DNA of 64,000 nucleotides from Clostridium sp. BJN0013 (GCF_040939125.1 NZ_CP162495.1:2480001-2544000); one strand, 5' to 3'. Numbered from the stretch's first letter, positions 9,255 through 18,932 are shown. Translations and numbers: made by a program. The notes: generated by a model from the letters alone, not told the origin.

Positions 9255-9536
9255 TCACTCTGTTTTTATACTGTTTACTTTAAGAACATAGTAAAAGTCT
9301 CTAAAAAAGCATCTATAATTATCATTTTTAGCTTTATTATTTTCATCTTCCACCAGGCAGGTCTTGGCATAATTTTTAAGTACCAGACCTCCTACCTTGT
9401 TTACTGCTGCTCTCACCGCTGCAATTTGTATTAAAATATCCCTGCAGCATATATCACTTTCAATCATCTTCTCAATGCCTTTTATCTGTCCTTCTATTCT
9501 TCTCAATCTAGTCTGAATCTGTTTTTTTTCTTCCAA
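9255..9536 (-). CDS. CsoR/CstR-family (DUF156) transcriptional repressor
   Basis: A 93-residue all-helical repressor starting from TTG (GGGAG is 8 nt upstream); a longer ATG start would add 10 residues unlike the family. The core RLRRIEGQIKGIEKMI is the family signature. Candidate sensing residues are Cys31 (with Cys30 beside it) and Cys60. The histidine that completes the Cu(I) site of CsoR is Tyr56 here, so copper sensing of the classic kind looks unlikely. CstR-type persulfide sensors also keep two Cys and lack the His. The C-terminus is longer than in many CsoR proteins. Target genes are not known. Confidence 0.85.
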   Translation of the reverse strand: MEEKKQIQTRLRRIEGQIKGIEKMIESDICCRDILIQIAAVRAAVNKVGGLVLKNYAKTCLVEDENNKAKNDNYRCFFRDFYYVLKVNSIKTE

Positions 9537-9580
9537 AAATATCACTCCCAAACGTAATACATACAATAACCCTAATTCAA

Positions 9581-9592
9581 AACCTTAAGGTT
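9581..9592. promoter_or_regulatory. Candidate operator of the CsoR-like gene
   Basis: Perfect 12-bp palindrome AACCTTAAGGTT about 45 nt upstream of the repressor start. It is just downstream of a minus-strand TATAAT (in GGTTATAATATATAC), a place where bound repressor would block transcription. Autoregulation is inferred from position. Confidence 0.45.
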
Positions 9593-9636
9593 AGTATATA
9601 TTATAACCTATAAGTGACATAAAAAAAATAAATCCT

Positions 9637-10428
9637 CTACTCCAAGCTCTTTTTCACCTCCGAAATGAATGTACCTACCTTGTTTAATATTTCTTTTTCA
9701 TCCCTGCATTTATATATAATATCAATTATGGCACTTCCTATTATTATTCCATCGCAATAAGGTTTAAATTCTCTTGCCATGTCAGGTCCTGAAATTCCAA
9801 ATCCCAAAGCTTTAGGAAGTTTTGTATAACTGCCTACAAGTTCCATATATTCTTTAATATCTGTTTTGATTTGTTCCCCCACTCCAGTTACCCCATTTTT
9901 AGATACACAATATATAAAACCTGAACCTCCACCTGCTATCTCTTTAATTCTTTTTTTTGAAGTGGGTGCCACAAGAGGTATTAAATGAACTTCATATTTT
10001 CCCGCTATATCCATTATATCTCCCCTTTCTTCTATAGGAAGATCTGGTATTATAATTCCATTTATGCCTGAGGCAGAAGCTTCAGATATAAACTTTTCCA
10101 GACCATATTTAAATATAGAATTATAATACACCAGATACACTAATGGAATATCACTCTTTTCCCTTATTTTTTTTACAGTCTCCATAATATTTTTAATTTT
10201 AGCCCCTCTTTCTATTGCTCTTTGGGAAGAACTCTGTATAACAGGACCATCTGCCAGTGGATCAGAGTAAGGTACTCCAATTTCTACTATATCTGCTCCC
10301 TTTTTATCCATTTCAAGCACAATATTAACTGTAGCTTTAAGACTAGGATCTCCTGCTGTTACAAAAGGTATAAGTGCTTTTTTATTTTGTTTTTTTAATT
10401 CTTCAAATTTAAAATCAATTCTATTCAT
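9637..10428 (-). CDS. trpA: Tryptophan synthase alpha chain
   Basis: A 263-residue TIM-barrel protein that cleaves indole-3-glycerol phosphate to indole and G3P. ALIPFVTAGDPS carries the family N-terminus, VEIGVPYSDPLADGPVIQ the catalytic Glu and Asp loop, and ALGFGISGP plus GIIIGSAIID the phosphate-binding loops. It is the last gene of the trpEGDCFBA operon, 26 nt after trpB. No clear U-tract hairpin was found after it. Confidence 0.97.
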   Translation of the reverse strand: MNRIDFKFEELKKQNKKALIPFVTAGDPSLKATVNIVLEMDKKGADIVEIGVPYSDPLADGPVIQSSSQRAIERGAKIKNIMETVKKIREKSDIPLVYLVYYNSIFKYGLEKFISEASASGINGIIIPDLPIEERGDIMDIAGKYEVHLIPLVAPTSKKRIKEIAGGGSGFIYCVSKNGVTGVGEQIKTDIKEYMELVGSYTKLPKALGFGISGPDMAREFKPYCDGIIIGSAIIDIIYKCRDEKEILNKVGTFISEVKKSLE

Positions 10429-10454
10429 CTCTATCCTCCATATTGTATAAAATT

Positions 10455-11645
10455 TTACTCAAATATATTAAGCTCTGCAATAGTATTTACATCCTTATCT
10501 CCTCGTCCAGAAATATTTACCACAATTATTTCTTCCCTGGTAAGTTTAGGTGCCAATTTCATAGTATAAGCCAGTGCATGAGAGCTCTCAAGGGCTGGTA
10601 TTATACCTTCATGCTTACTCAAATATGCAAAAGCTTCCAAGGCCTCCTGGTCCGTAACATAGGTATAATGTGCCCTTTCTGTATCCTTTAAATAAGCATG
10701 TTCAGGTCCTACTCCAGGATAATCCAGTCCTGCAGATATAGAATATACAGGAAGTATCTGTCCTTCATCATCTTGAATCAAATAAGTCATCATACCGTGG
10801 AGTACTCCTACAGAGCCTTTAGCCATAGAAGCAGCATGTTTGTCCGTGTCTACTCCCAGCCCAGCTGCCTCAACTCCTATAAGTTTTACGGATTCATCTT
10901 CTACAAAAGGATAAAAAATACCCATAGAATTACTTCCACCTCCCACACATGCTATTATATAATCTGGAAGTCTTCCTTCTTTTTTCAACATCTGCTCCTT
11001 AGTTTCATCCCCTATCACCCTTTGAAAATCTCTTACCATAGTTGGATAAGGATGAGGCCCTACTACAGATCCCATTACATAAAAAGTATCTTCAATATTT
11101 TCCACCCATTTTCTAAGAGCTTCATTTACTGCATCTTTTAAAGTTTTGGTACCTGACTTTACAGGAACTACTTTTGCTCCTAATATCTCCATCCTAAGCA
11201 CATTTAAAGATTGCCTCCTGCAGTCCTCTTCTCCCATATAGATAACACATTCCATTTGAAACATGGCAGCTCCTGTAGCCACTGCCACTCCATGCTGTCC
11301 TGCACCAGTTTCTGCTATTACCTTTTTCTTTCCCATTCTCTTTGCCAGAAGTATCTGTCCTAATACGTTGTTTATCTTGTGTGCACCGGTATGATTTAAA
11401 TCTTCTCTCTTTAAATATATCTTTGCACCGCCTAAATTTTTAGTAAGATTCTCTGCATAATAAAGTGGAGTAGGTCTTCCTGAATACTCTTGCAAATAAT
11501 ACATGTACTCCTTCATAAATTCACTGTCCTGTTTTGCCTCATTAAAACTTTCTTCAAGTTCCATAAGTGCAGTCATAACTGTTTCAGGTACATATTGTCC
11601 TCCAAATTTGCCAAATCTTCCTGAATTTTCATATAATTTATTCAC
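10455..11645 (-). CDS. trpB: Tryptophan synthase beta chain
   Basis: A 396-residue PLP enzyme that joins indole and serine. The PLP lysine lies in [15 protein letters not shown], with GGGSNSMG as the phosphate-binding glycine loop and [10 protein letters not shown] as the conserved helix. Start is GTG, overlapping the trpF stop as GTGA, which implies coupled translation. Length matches the TrpB1 class that pairs with TrpA. Confidence 0.97.
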   Translation of the reverse strand: MNKLYENSGRFGKFGGQYVPETVMTALMELEESFNEAKQDSEFMKEYMYYLQEYSGRPTPLYYAENLTKNLGGAKIYLKREDLNHTGAHKINNVLGQILLAKRMGKKKVIAETGAGQHGVAVATGAAMFQMECVIYMGEEDCRRQSLNVLRMEILGAKVVPVKSGTKTLKDAVNEALRKWVENIEDTFYVMGSVVGPHPYPTMVRDFQRVIGDETKEQMLKKEGRLPDYIIACVGGGSNSMGIFYPFVEDESVKLIGVEAAGLGVDTDKHAASMAKGSVGVLHGMMTYLIQDDEGQILPVYSISAGLDYPGVGPEHAYLKDTERAHYTYVTDQEALEAFAYLSKHEGIIPALESSHALAYTMKLAPKLTREEIIVVNISGRGDKDVNTIAELNIFE

Positions 11646-12241
11646 TTAATATTCCTCACTTTCTCAATAAACATTTTTATTTTATTTGAATCCTTATATT
11701 CCTGGCTTTCAACACCGCTAGAAACATCTACTATACTTGGATTAACTATATTCACTGCAGTTTCAACATTTTCTTCATTGATGCCTCCTGCCAATATTAA
11801 GTCCTTCCTAATCTTAATATCTCTTGCAATATCCCAATCAAAGCATTTCCCACTTCCAGCTGTCTTGTTGTCTAAAACTATTCCATCTGCGTATTTATAG
11901 TTCAAATTTAAAATATCTTCTCTACACTTTACTTTTAAAGCTTTCCAAATAGTAAATTCATTAAAATACTTCATATACTCTTCATCTTCTGAGCCATGAA
12001 ATTGAATTACATCCAGTTCTAAAATTTTTGATGTGTTGTATACATATTCTAAAGTTTCATCTACAAAGACTCCTACACTTTTAATACCACTATCTAAATT
12101 TGCTATAAGCATTTTAGCCTGCTCTAAATTTACCTGTCTTTTACTTTTTGAAAATATAAGTCCTACATAATCCGGTTTATATTTATTCACACATTTAATA
12201 TCCTCTTCTCTTCTGAGGCCGCATATCTTTACTTTAATCAA
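11642..12241 (-). CDS. trpF: Phosphoribosylanthranilate isomerase
   Basis: A 199-residue TIM barrel that rearranges PRA to CdRP. The N-terminal [11 protein letters not shown] carries the catalytic Cys; the catalytic Asp is in [19 protein letters not shown]; the [10 protein letters not shown] and VDVSSGVES loops bind phosphate. It sits between trpC and trpB, overlapping trpB by 4 nt. Confidence 0.96.
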   Translation of the reverse strand: MIKVKICGLRREEDIKCVNKYKPDYVGLIFSKSKRQVNLEQAKMLIANLDSGIKSVGVFVDETLEYVYNTSKILELDVIQFHGSEDEEYMKYFNEFTIWKALKVKCREDILNLNYKYADGIVLDNKTAGSGKCFDWDIARDIKIRKDLILAGGINEENVETAVNIVNPSIVDVSSGVESQEYKDSNKIKMFIEKVRNIK

Positions 12242-12262
12242 TGTGTATTCACCTCCAATTAT

Positions 12263-13060
12263 CTATTGAAAGTTATCCATTTTTATACTGTCTATGAATT
12301 TTTTAATACTGTTTATATCATCAATTTTTTTCATGAGTCCTTCTCCAATTAATACTCCATTTATAGGAAGACTTTTTATATATTTAAAATCCATACTTGT
12401 TTTTATTCCACTTTCTGAAACTACAGCAGTATGCTCCGGTATATAATTAATTAAATTTTCTGTATTTTTTAAATCCACAGTAAAATTTTCAAGATTTCTA
12501 TTGTTTATTCCAATTATCTCCGGTTCTATTTCCAGTGCAATATCCAATTCACTTTTATTATGGACCTCTACAATACATTGAAGTCCTACGGAAGAAGCTA
12601 TCTTATAAAACTTACCTAAATTTTGTTTTAAAATCCTTACTATTAGAAGTATGGCATCTGCCCCTAAAAGCTTTGACTCATATATCTGATATTCATCTAC
12701 AATAAAATCTTTTCTCAGCACAGGTTTTGAAATAAACTCTTTGGCCTTCTTTAAATACTCATCCTTTCCCTTGAAATAATGCTGCTCAGTGAGCACAGAT
12801 ATAGCGTCTATATCCAATGTTTCATATATGCTGCATATATCTTCAATCTGAAATTTATGGGCTATTATACCTTTAGATGGAGATGCCCTTTTTATCTCCC
12901 CTATAATGGATATATTGTCCTTTATCAGAGCATCTTTAAAATTTCCAATTTCAAGTTCATCTATTCTACTAATTTCATTTATAATACTTTTTAGAGGTTT
13001 ACTTTCCTTTTTAAGTTCCAGTTCCTTTCTCTTTACATCCACTATATCATCTAATATCAT
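12263..13060 (-). CDS. trpC: Indole-3-glycerol phosphate synthase
   Basis: A 265-residue enzyme starting MILDDIVDVKRKELE. I prefer this ATG to a GTG three codons upstream because AGGTG then sits at normal spacing. IIGEIKRASPSKGII holds a catalytic Lys, VLRKDFIVDEYQI another, and IGINNRNLENFTVD and VVSESGI are the phosphate-site motifs. It is not fused to TrpF, unlike in enterics. It follows trpD by about 14 nt. Confidence 0.96.
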   Translation of the reverse strand: MILDDIVDVKRKELELKKESKPLKSIINEISRIDELEIGNFKDALIKDNISIIGEIKRASPSKGIIAHKFQIEDICSIYETLDIDAISVLTEQHYFKGKDEYLKKAKEFISKPVLRKDFIVDEYQIYESKLLGADAILLIVRILKQNLGKFYKIASSVGLQCIVEVHNKSELDIALEIEPEIIGINNRNLENFTVDLKNTENLINYIPEHTAVVSESGIKTSMDFKYIKSLPINGVLIGEGLMKKIDDINSIKKFIDSIKMDNFQ

Positions 13061-13074
13061 CCCATACACCTGCC

Positions 13075-14082
13075 TTAATTGCTATAATTTAAAATTTCCT
13101 CATACTTGGCATAAGCTTTTCCAGAGTCTATAATTTCATTAGCTCTTAAAATTCCTTCTTTTAAATCCCCCGCCTTTTTGCCTATATAAATTGCAGCTGC
13201 ACTATTTATTACCACTATATCCCTTTCAGGGCCAGTTTTTCCCTTTAATATATCCATTATTATAGCCGCATTTTCCTCAGCTGTACCTCCAGCAATATTT
13301 TTGTAGAAAGTAGTTTTTATACCAAAATCTTCAGGGGACAAAGTATATTTTTTTATTTCTCCATCTTTAACTTCACATACATAAGTTACCGTAGTAGTTG
13401 TAATTTCATCTAATCCATCCCCTCCATGAACCACCATAGCTCTTTCACAGCCTAAGTTTAAAAGAGTTTTAGCCACCGGTTCTAAAAGTTTTCTATCATA
13501 AACTCCTATAAGCTGTCCTTTTACAAATGCAGGATTGGTAAGTGGCCCCAATATATTGAATATAGTTCTAACCCCCAGTTCCTTTCTAATACTTGCCACA
13601 TTTTTCATAGCACTATGGTACATTGGAGCAAATAAAAATCCCATACCCACATTATCAATGCAATCTTCAACTTTACATTTCTCCAAATTTATATTAATTC
13701 CCATCTCTTTTAGCACATCCGCACTGCCACTTTTACTGGATACAGCTTTATTTCCATGTTTAGCTACTTTTATCCCTGCAGCTGCTGCTATAATAGCTGC
13801 TGCAGTAGATATATTGAAAGTTTTTCCTCCATCACCGCCAGTACCACAGGTATCAATAGCATATTCTGATTTTAATTTTACAGGCACCGCCATGTTTCTC
13901 ATGGCCTTTGCACAGCCTGTTATCTCCGAAATAGATTCTCCCTTCATTTTTAGCGCTATTAAAAAGCCAGCTATTAATGCAGAAGACTCTTGTCCTTTCA
14001 TTATATTTTGCATAACCTTTTCAGATTGACTTTCAGATAAATCCTTACCTGACAAAACTTCTCTCATAGCTTCACTTAACAT
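13075..14082 (-). CDS. trpD: Anthranilate phosphoribosyltransferase
   Basis: A 335-residue enzyme that attaches PRPP to anthranilate. The PRPP loop [17 protein letters not shown], the [18 protein letters not shown] anthranilate/phosphate motif and a metal-binding DE in GGDGLDEI are visible. Its start lies inside the end of trpG (11-nt overlap), pointing to translational coupling. Separate from trpG, unlike the fused enteric TrpGD. Confidence 0.97.
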   Translation of the reverse strand: MLSEAMREVLSGKDLSESQSEKVMQNIMKGQESSALIAGFLIALKMKGESISEITGCAKAMRNMAVPVKLKSEYAIDTCGTGGDGGKTFNISTAAAIIAAAAGIKVAKHGNKAVSSKSGSADVLKEMGININLEKCKVEDCIDNVGMGFLFAPMYHSAMKNVASIRKELGVRTIFNILGPLTNPAFVKGQLIGVYDRKLLEPVAKTLLNLGCERAMVVHGGDGLDEITTTTVTYVCEVKDGEIKKYTLSPEDFGIKTTFYKNIAGGTAEENAAIIMDILKGKTGPERDIVVINSAAAIYIGKKAGDLKEGILRANEIIDSGKAYAKYEEILNYSN

Positions 14083-14656
14083 GACATACCTCCTGTAAAA
14101 AATTCTTTATTATACTATGACCACACTCTGTCAATATAGATTCAGGATGAAATTGAAGTCCATATACCGGATAAGAGCTGTGCTTTATACCCATTAAAAC
14201 ACCATCATCACTTTCTGCAATTTTAATAATATGGGTAGGAATTATGGATTCTTCATCTACTATTAAAGAATGATATCTCATAGCCCTAATAGGACTTTTA
14301 ATTCCTTTAAATAATTCATTTTCTACATGCTCTACCATGGATGTTTTACCATGCTTTATTTCTTTTGCCCTTATTACATCTCCACCATATGCCTTGGCTA
14401 TGGCTTGATGACCAAGGCATATTCCTAAAATAGGTATATCTTTTCCATACCTTTTTATTACCTCAATACATATACCCGAATCTTCTGGTACTCCCGGACC
14501 TGGAGATATAACTATACCCTGTAAATTTTCAAATTTCTCTATATCCTCCACTGAAATCTCATCATTTCTAATTACCTCTATATCCTTATACAATTCTCCT
14601 ATATATTGATAAAGATTATAGGTAAAAGAATCATAATTATCTATCATTAATATCAA
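14072..14656 (-). CDS. trpG: Anthranilate synthase component II, glutamine amidotransferase
   Basis: A 194-residue class I amidotransferase that gives ammonia to TrpE. It starts [15 protein letters not shown]; the nucleophile is Cys in [12 protein letters not shown] and the His/Glu pair is in YGLQFHPES. It begins 1 nt after the trpE stop. In many Firmicutes TrpG also serves PabB (p-aminobenzoate); no pabB is in the window, so a shared role cannot be judged. Confidence 0.96.
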   Translation of the reverse strand: MILMIDNYDSFTYNLYQYIGELYKDIEVIRNDEISVEDIEKFENLQGIVISPGPGVPEDSGICIEVIKRYGKDIPILGICLGHQAIAKAYGGDVIRAKEIKHGKTSMVEHVENELFKGIKSPIRAMRYHSLIVDEESIIPTHIIKIAESDDGVLMGIKHSSYPVYGLQFHPESILTECGHSIIKNFLQEVCHVK

Positions 14657-14657
14657 C

Positions 14658-16088
14658 TTATACCACCTCCATCAATGCTTTTGCCTTATTTAAAGATTCC
14701 TCATATTCTAATTCAGGATCAGAATCATATACTATACCCCCTCCAGCTTGTATATAGGCATAATTGTCTTTAATAACTACTGTCCTTATGGCAATACAAG
14801 TATCCATATTTTTGTTATAAGAAAAATATCCTACCGCTCCTGCGTAGAGAAGTCTTTTTTTATCTTCAATTTCATCTATTATTTCCATAGCCCTTATTTT
14901 AGGTGCCCCAGATACTGTACCTGCAGGAAGGCAGGAAATAAAAGCATCAAAACTTGATATTCCTCTTTTCAGCTTTCCTGAGACCTCAGATACCAGATGC
15001 ATAATATGGGAATACTTCTGTACTTCCATAAATTTTGTAACTTCAACAGTTCCAAATTCACTTACTTTTCCTATATCATTTCTTCCAAGGTCCACCAACA
15101 TAACATGTTCTGCTCTTTCCTTTTCATCATTTATAAGCTCATTTTTTAGTTTTTCATCTTCCTCCCTGCTACTTCCTCTTTTTCTTGTACCTGCAATAGG
15201 ATTAGTACTAACTCTATCTCCATGCACACTTACAAGCCTTTCCGGGGAAGAACCTACTATTTGAAAGTCTTTAAAATCCATATAAAAAAGGTAGGAGGAT
15301 GGATTTTCATACCTCAGCTTTCTATAAATATCAAAGGCCCTAAGTTCAGTCCTACATTTTAATCTTTGAGAGAGCACCACCTGAAATATATCTCCATTCT
15401 TTATATATTCTTTAGCTTTTTTTACATTTCTACAAAATTCATCCTTAGTATAATTGGAGGTAAACTCTGCTACTTTTGAATTATTAGAAATATTATGAAC
15501 CTCTATTTTTTCAGTGATCTGCTTGTATAATTTTTTAAAATAATTATTGATCTCTAAATAACTTACATTATCCTCCGGGAACACATTATATATTAAGATC
15601 AGCCTATGCTTTAGATGATCGTAGCATATTAAATTTTTGTAGAACATAAAATAGCTTTCAGGAATTTTCAAATCATCTTCATTATCATCTCTTATATTTT
15701 CATATTGTTTTATTACATCATATCCGGCATATCCAATAGCCCCCCCAGTAAAAGGTATCTCCAGTGAATTTGTATTATAATTTATATCCATATATTTTTT
15801 TACAAAATCCATTATTTTCCCTTTAAATTTACAGTGGGAATTTTTATCTTTTACAAATATATCATTTTTAAAACTCTTTGTTTCCATATAGGGATTACAT
15901 GCTATAAAAGAATATCTTCCCTTTTGTTCATTAAATTCCACACTTTCCATTATTATTTTATTTTCACCTTCTACATTGTAAAATATATTTATAGGTGTTA
16001 TTTCATCTCCATTAAATTTACAAATTACAGGAAATGCATCTTTATTATTTTTTAATAGATTAAATTCACTTTCAGTTATATTTAACAT
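14658..16088 (-). CDS. trpE: Anthranilate synthase component I
   Basis: A 476-residue chorismate-utilising enzyme, first of the trp operon. The C-terminal catalytic region has NPSSYLFYMDF, SNPIAGTRKRG-like STNPIAGTRKRGSS and GTVSGAPKIRAMEIID, with GGGIVYDSDPELEYEE at the end. The N-terminal region includes a feedback-site-like segment around residues 30-60 (MESVEFNEQKGRYSF), where tryptophan binds in the family. GGAGGTG precedes the ATG. Expression is controlled by the T-box upstream. Confidence 0.97.
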   Translation of the reverse strand: MLNITESEFNLLKNNKDAFPVICKFNGDEITPINIFYNVEGENKIIMESVEFNEQKGRYSFIACNPYMETKSFKNDIFVKDKNSHCKFKGKIMDFVKKYMDINYNTNSLEIPFTGGAIGYAGYDVIKQYENIRDDNEDDLKIPESYFMFYKNLICYDHLKHRLILIYNVFPEDNVSYLEINNYFKKLYKQITEKIEVHNISNNSKVAEFTSNYTKDEFCRNVKKAKEYIKNGDIFQVVLSQRLKCRTELRAFDIYRKLRYENPSSYLFYMDFKDFQIVGSSPERLVSVHGDRVSTNPIAGTRKRGSSREEDEKLKNELINDEKERAEHVMLVDLGRNDIGKVSEFGTVEVTKFMEVQKYSHIMHLVSEVSGKLKRGISSFDAFISCLPAGTVSGAPKIRAMEIIDEIEDKKRLLYAGAVGYFSYNKNMDTCIAIRTVVIKDNYAYIQAGGGIVYDSDPELEYEESLNKAKALMEVV

Positions 16089-16109
16089 ATTTTTTCACCT
16101 CCAAAGTTA

Positions 16110-16256
16110 ATCGAGTAATTCTTAGGTTCAGATGGGGTTTGCTATAGAGAAATGCTTATCTCCAGCTGAATTTTAGAAGCACTTATCCAGATGCGTTAGC
16201 CACGCTTATCTCCTACTTTAAAGAATATGGAGTTAGCTAATTCTAGCGTTCGGATA
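16110..16256 (-). repeat. Dispersed structured intergenic repeat, copy A (near full length)
   Basis: Minus-strand copy of the about 145-nt repeat family described in the findings. It starts ATCCGAACGC directly after the U tract of the trp leader terminator and ends about 20 nt before trpE. It contains CTCC/GGAG hairpin halves, three GGATAAG-like motifs and the long arm TTCTAAAATTCAGCTGGAG / CCCCATCTGAACCTAAGAA. It would lie in the trpEGDCFBA mRNA leader. Confidence 0.75.
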
Positions 16257-16616
16257 AAAAAATACACTTCAGTCCTCAAAAGGGACGAAGTGTATTTTCC
16301 GCGGTACCACCCATATTAATCTTATACTAGATGGTAAAAATTAAAATAAAAAGCATTTCTCCCTTTTAGGAAGAAATGCTGAATTTTCTTAGCCACCCAA
16401 ATAAAACTCTCTCTTTAAGGTACGGAGAAGTATTCTCGATACCCTGTCTTTTTAACGGTAGACTTACCGGATATTGCTACTACTAATTCACATCACACCT
16501 TACAGATCCATTCAGTATTAACATTAGCATCTGAATTCCACCCTCTCAGACTCTCTTATCCTAAATTATAACACTTACTACTTCTGCTCATAGGATTTAC
16601 TTTTTGAAATTTGTTA
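16256..16616 (-). ncRNA. Tryptophan T-box leader of the trp operon
   Basis: The antiterminator bulge motif TGGGTGGTACCGCGG is at 16313-16299. Upstream are Stem I elements: an AGTA segment, an apical TCTGA/TCAGA hairpin with a GGTG loop, and the specifier context GAATGGATC, whose codon UGG (16510-16508) reads tryptophan. A hairpin at 16352-16380 (AGCATTTCT/AGAAATGCT) fits Stem III. The intrinsic terminator at 16256-16301 pairs AATACACTTC..TCC with its complement before seven U. Uncharged tRNA-Trp should favour readthrough into trpE. Specifier assignment rests on the motif context. Confidence 0.92.
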
Positions 16617-16622
16617 ATTAAG

Positions 16623-16651
16623 ATTATAAAACTAAATTTTATAGTTGTCAA
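16623..16651 (-). promoter_or_regulatory. trp operon promoter
   Basis: Minus strand -35 TTGACA (16651-16646), 17-nt spacer and -10 TATAAT (16628-16623), a full sigma-A consensus. It lies 6 nt past the stop of the upstream phosphatase gene and would start the T-box leader near 16616. Confidence 0.9.
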
Positions 16652-16657
16652 TATATT

Positions 16658-17482
16658 TTACAATATAAATTTTTTTATAACTTCTCCCACAGCACCACTA
16701 TTATTATCTGTTTCTGTAATATAATCTGCAGATTTTTTCAAAATTTCCCTGGAATTAAATACAGCTACCCCAAGGCCTGCAGTTTTAATCATGCTTTTAT
16801 CATTTTCATCATTTCCTACAGCTATGCACTGCTCCATAGATATATTATAATAATCTGCCAAAAATTCCAGAGCCTTGCCTTTTGAAACACCTCTGCTGAC
16901 TATTTCAATATTATACAGATCCGACTTTGTAGTTGTTATACCGGGAACTTTAGCTATTTTATTTCTCAACCTTTCCAGATATTTTACATCCTCATCAATA
17001 ACTACTATTTTGGTTATATTACACTTGCAATGTTTTATAAATGTCTTTGAATTTTTTATAATTGTAATTTTCATTTTAAATTTTTCACTGTAACTATTAT
17101 TAATATCATAAAATTTTTTAGTAGTATACCTAAATTGCTCACTATAAAGTCCAAAATCGTCATAAAAATGATAATAGGTATCCTTTTCTTCTCTCAATAT
17201 ATCTATAACTTTTAATAAGCTGTATTTATTCAAAGGAGTTGATTTAATAATACTTCTATTTTCACCTATTATCACCCCTCCATTACAGCATATTATAGGT
17301 TCACCAGGAAATACTACTTCAGAATAAAATTTTAATGCCATAGGAGGTCTTCCTGAACAAATAACAAATTTTACTCCCAATTTTATGGCCTTATATATCA
17401 TATTTTTATTATATTCTGGTATCAACCTTTCGTCATCTAAAAGGGTTCCATCCATATCTACTGCAATAATTTTATAATTCAT
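16658..17482 (-). CDS. HAD-superfamily phosphatase, Cof (HAD-IIB) type
   Basis: A 274-residue cytoplasmic phosphatase. Motif I is VDMDGTLLDD with nucleophile Asp9 and acid Asp11; motif II is ICSGRPP; motif III lysine is in SKGKALEFLADYY; motif IV is VGNDENDKSM. The long C2-type cap between motifs II and III (about residues 85-190) marks the Cof subfamily, which acts on sugar phosphates or nucleotide cofactors. The actual substrate cannot be read from sequence. GGAGG precedes the ATG. Confidence 0.92.
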   Translation of the reverse strand: MNYKIIAVDMDGTLLDDERLIPEYNKNMIYKAIKLGVKFVICSGRPPMALKFYSEVVFPGEPIICCNGGVIIGENRSIIKSTPLNKYSLLKVIDILREEKDTYYHFYDDFGLYSEQFRYTTKKFYDINNSYSEKFKMKITIIKNSKTFIKHCKCNITKIVVIDEDVKYLERLRNKIAKVPGITTTKSDLYNIEIVSRGVSKGKALEFLADYYNISMEQCIAVGNDENDKSMIKTAGLGVAVFNSREILKKSADYITETDNNSGAVGEVIKKFIL

Positions 17483-17588
17483 ATGTACACCTCCTATTTT
17501 TATTAAATATATTATTGAATTTAAGGTATAACCTTCAAAATAAAAACATAAATTTTATTATAATACTCTATGTCAGGTGTGATATAAA

Positions 17589-18056
17589 TTGAAAAAATTT
17601 TTATTATTATTAATACCGATTATTTTACTTGTAGTACTTAGTTATAAATTAAACAATGGTATGTTTAGCCCTCAAAAGCCAAACAATTTTTATTACACAA
17701 ACCTGCTTGCTAAAAATCTATCTTTATCTTCTCCATTAAAATGTGCTATGGAAGAAAATAATTTCCACGATGAAATAAATTTAGATAAAGATAATATTAA
17801 AGATATAAAAAACCTGTTATCCTCCCTTAAAAAAAAGAATTTTATCAACAAGCCCAAAAATCTACCAGAAAAATCTGCCTATAGAATTACTTTTACTTTT
17901 GATAAAGAAAAATTATTAATAGATGTATATAATGAAAAATATCTGTGTATTTATCCCTGGGATGGAGAATATTCTATGGACTATATAGACATAAGTGATA
18001 TTCCAGCCTCTTTAAATTTATATTATTTAGGTAAATACCTTTTTAAACAATATTAA
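17589..18056 (+). CDS. Membrane-anchored or secreted protein of unknown function
   Basis: A 155-residue protein with a TTG start after AGGTG. The first about 22 residues (after KK) are strongly hydrophobic, with no lipobox or clear cleavage motif, so it is either anchored or exported. The rest is Lys/Asp-rich with a pattern of beta strands near FTFDKEKLLIDVYNEKYLC. It may belong to a clostridial DUF family (DUF4883 came to mind), but I cannot confirm that. It shares its direction with the following DUF4397 protein. Confidence 0.7.
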   Translation: MKKFLLLLIPIILLVVLSYKLNNGMFSPQKPNNFYYTNLLAKNLSLSSPLKCAMEENNFHDEINLDKDNIKDIKNLLSSLKKKNFINKPKNLPEKSAYRITFTFDKEKLLIDVYNEKYLCIYPWDGEYSMDYIDISDIPASLNLYYLGKYLFKQY

Positions 18057-18151
18057 CAGAATTCTCTTTTACAAATCTCATATAATTGTATCACAGATAT
18101 AGTTATATACATATATTATTATTGTATAAATTTATGAAAGGTGAATTACCA

Positions 18152-18808
18152 ATGTTCATTTGTCCTTATTGTGCCCGGAATTTTTATAGGGCTCCTAAAT
18201 TTAGAGCTGTATCCCACATAAGATTTTTAAATGCCAGTCCAAATTCTCCTGCAATAGATGTATATTTAAATGATAGGCTTATATTTAGAAATCTATTGTA
18301 TAAATACTTTTCAGATTATGTAACTATACCTTCTGGAACATACCATATAAAGGTATTTCCTTCTGGAAATACTGTAAATCCACTTATAGATAAAAGCTTA
18401 TTTATATCTCCAGAAAAAATATTTACCCTGGCTGCTATAAACGAATATCCAAATATAGACTTACTCTCTATAGAAGATATACGCCGTCCTAAAATTCCAG
18501 GTAAAACATTTATAAGATTTGGTCATCTTTCCCCTGAGGCACCTACCCTAAATATAGTTCTTCCTAATGGTAATACACTTTTTTCAAATGTATCTTATAA
18601 ACAGATAACTTCATATATACCCGTGGATCCTGGAACCTATACCATAGAAGCTAGAGCTTCTAATTCCGGAGAAAGAATTCTATATGTACCTAATATACGG
18701 TTACGTGGAGATAGATTTTATACCATATATGCTGTAGGAAATCTATCTAAACCACCTGAACTTCAAGTATTAATTCCTCTTGATGGCAACAGTTACATTG
18801 GTTCTTAG
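18152..18808 (+). CDS. DUF4397-domain protein with N-terminal CxxC
   Basis: A 218-residue protein starting MFICPYCARNFYRAP; AAAGGTG lies 8 nt upstream, which favours this ATG over two earlier in-frame ones. Two tandem DUF4397-like beta-sandwich units are visible: IRFLNASPNSPAIDVYLND... and FIRFGHLSPEAPTLNIVLP..., each followed by a Y(V/I)P(S/V)..GTY motif. No signal peptide is seen. The CPYC at the start could bind zinc with a partner subunit. Family function is not established; a cell-surface or spore role would be guesswork. Confidence 0.85.
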   Translation: MFICPYCARNFYRAPKFRAVSHIRFLNASPNSPAIDVYLNDRLIFRNLLYKYFSDYVTIPSGTYHIKVFPSGNTVNPLIDKSLFISPEKIFTLAAINEYPNIDLLSIEDIRRPKIPGKTFIRFGHLSPEAPTLNIVLPNGNTLFSNVSYKQITSYIPVDPGTYTIEARASNSGERILYVPNIRLRGDRFYTIYAVGNLSKPPELQVLIPLDGNSYIGS

Positions 18809-18932
18809 TTAATCCGTATTTTTACAAAGCTAAATTTTACAATAAACATTGTAAATAAACCTCTATTATAGTAAAATCATAACTAGATCATTTGTGGCAA
18901 TTTTCTATAATAAAAATACTTAAGGTGTAAAA

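Noticed and set aside
16352-16380. Hairpin with T-rich tail as a separate terminator in the trp leader
   Set aside because: Its place between the specifier and the antiterminator fits T-box Stem III, so I treat it as part of the T-box.
16390-16399. Second GGGTGG motif in the trp leader
   Set aside because: It lacks the ACCGCG part, and only the copy at 16299-16313 matches the T-box antiterminator.
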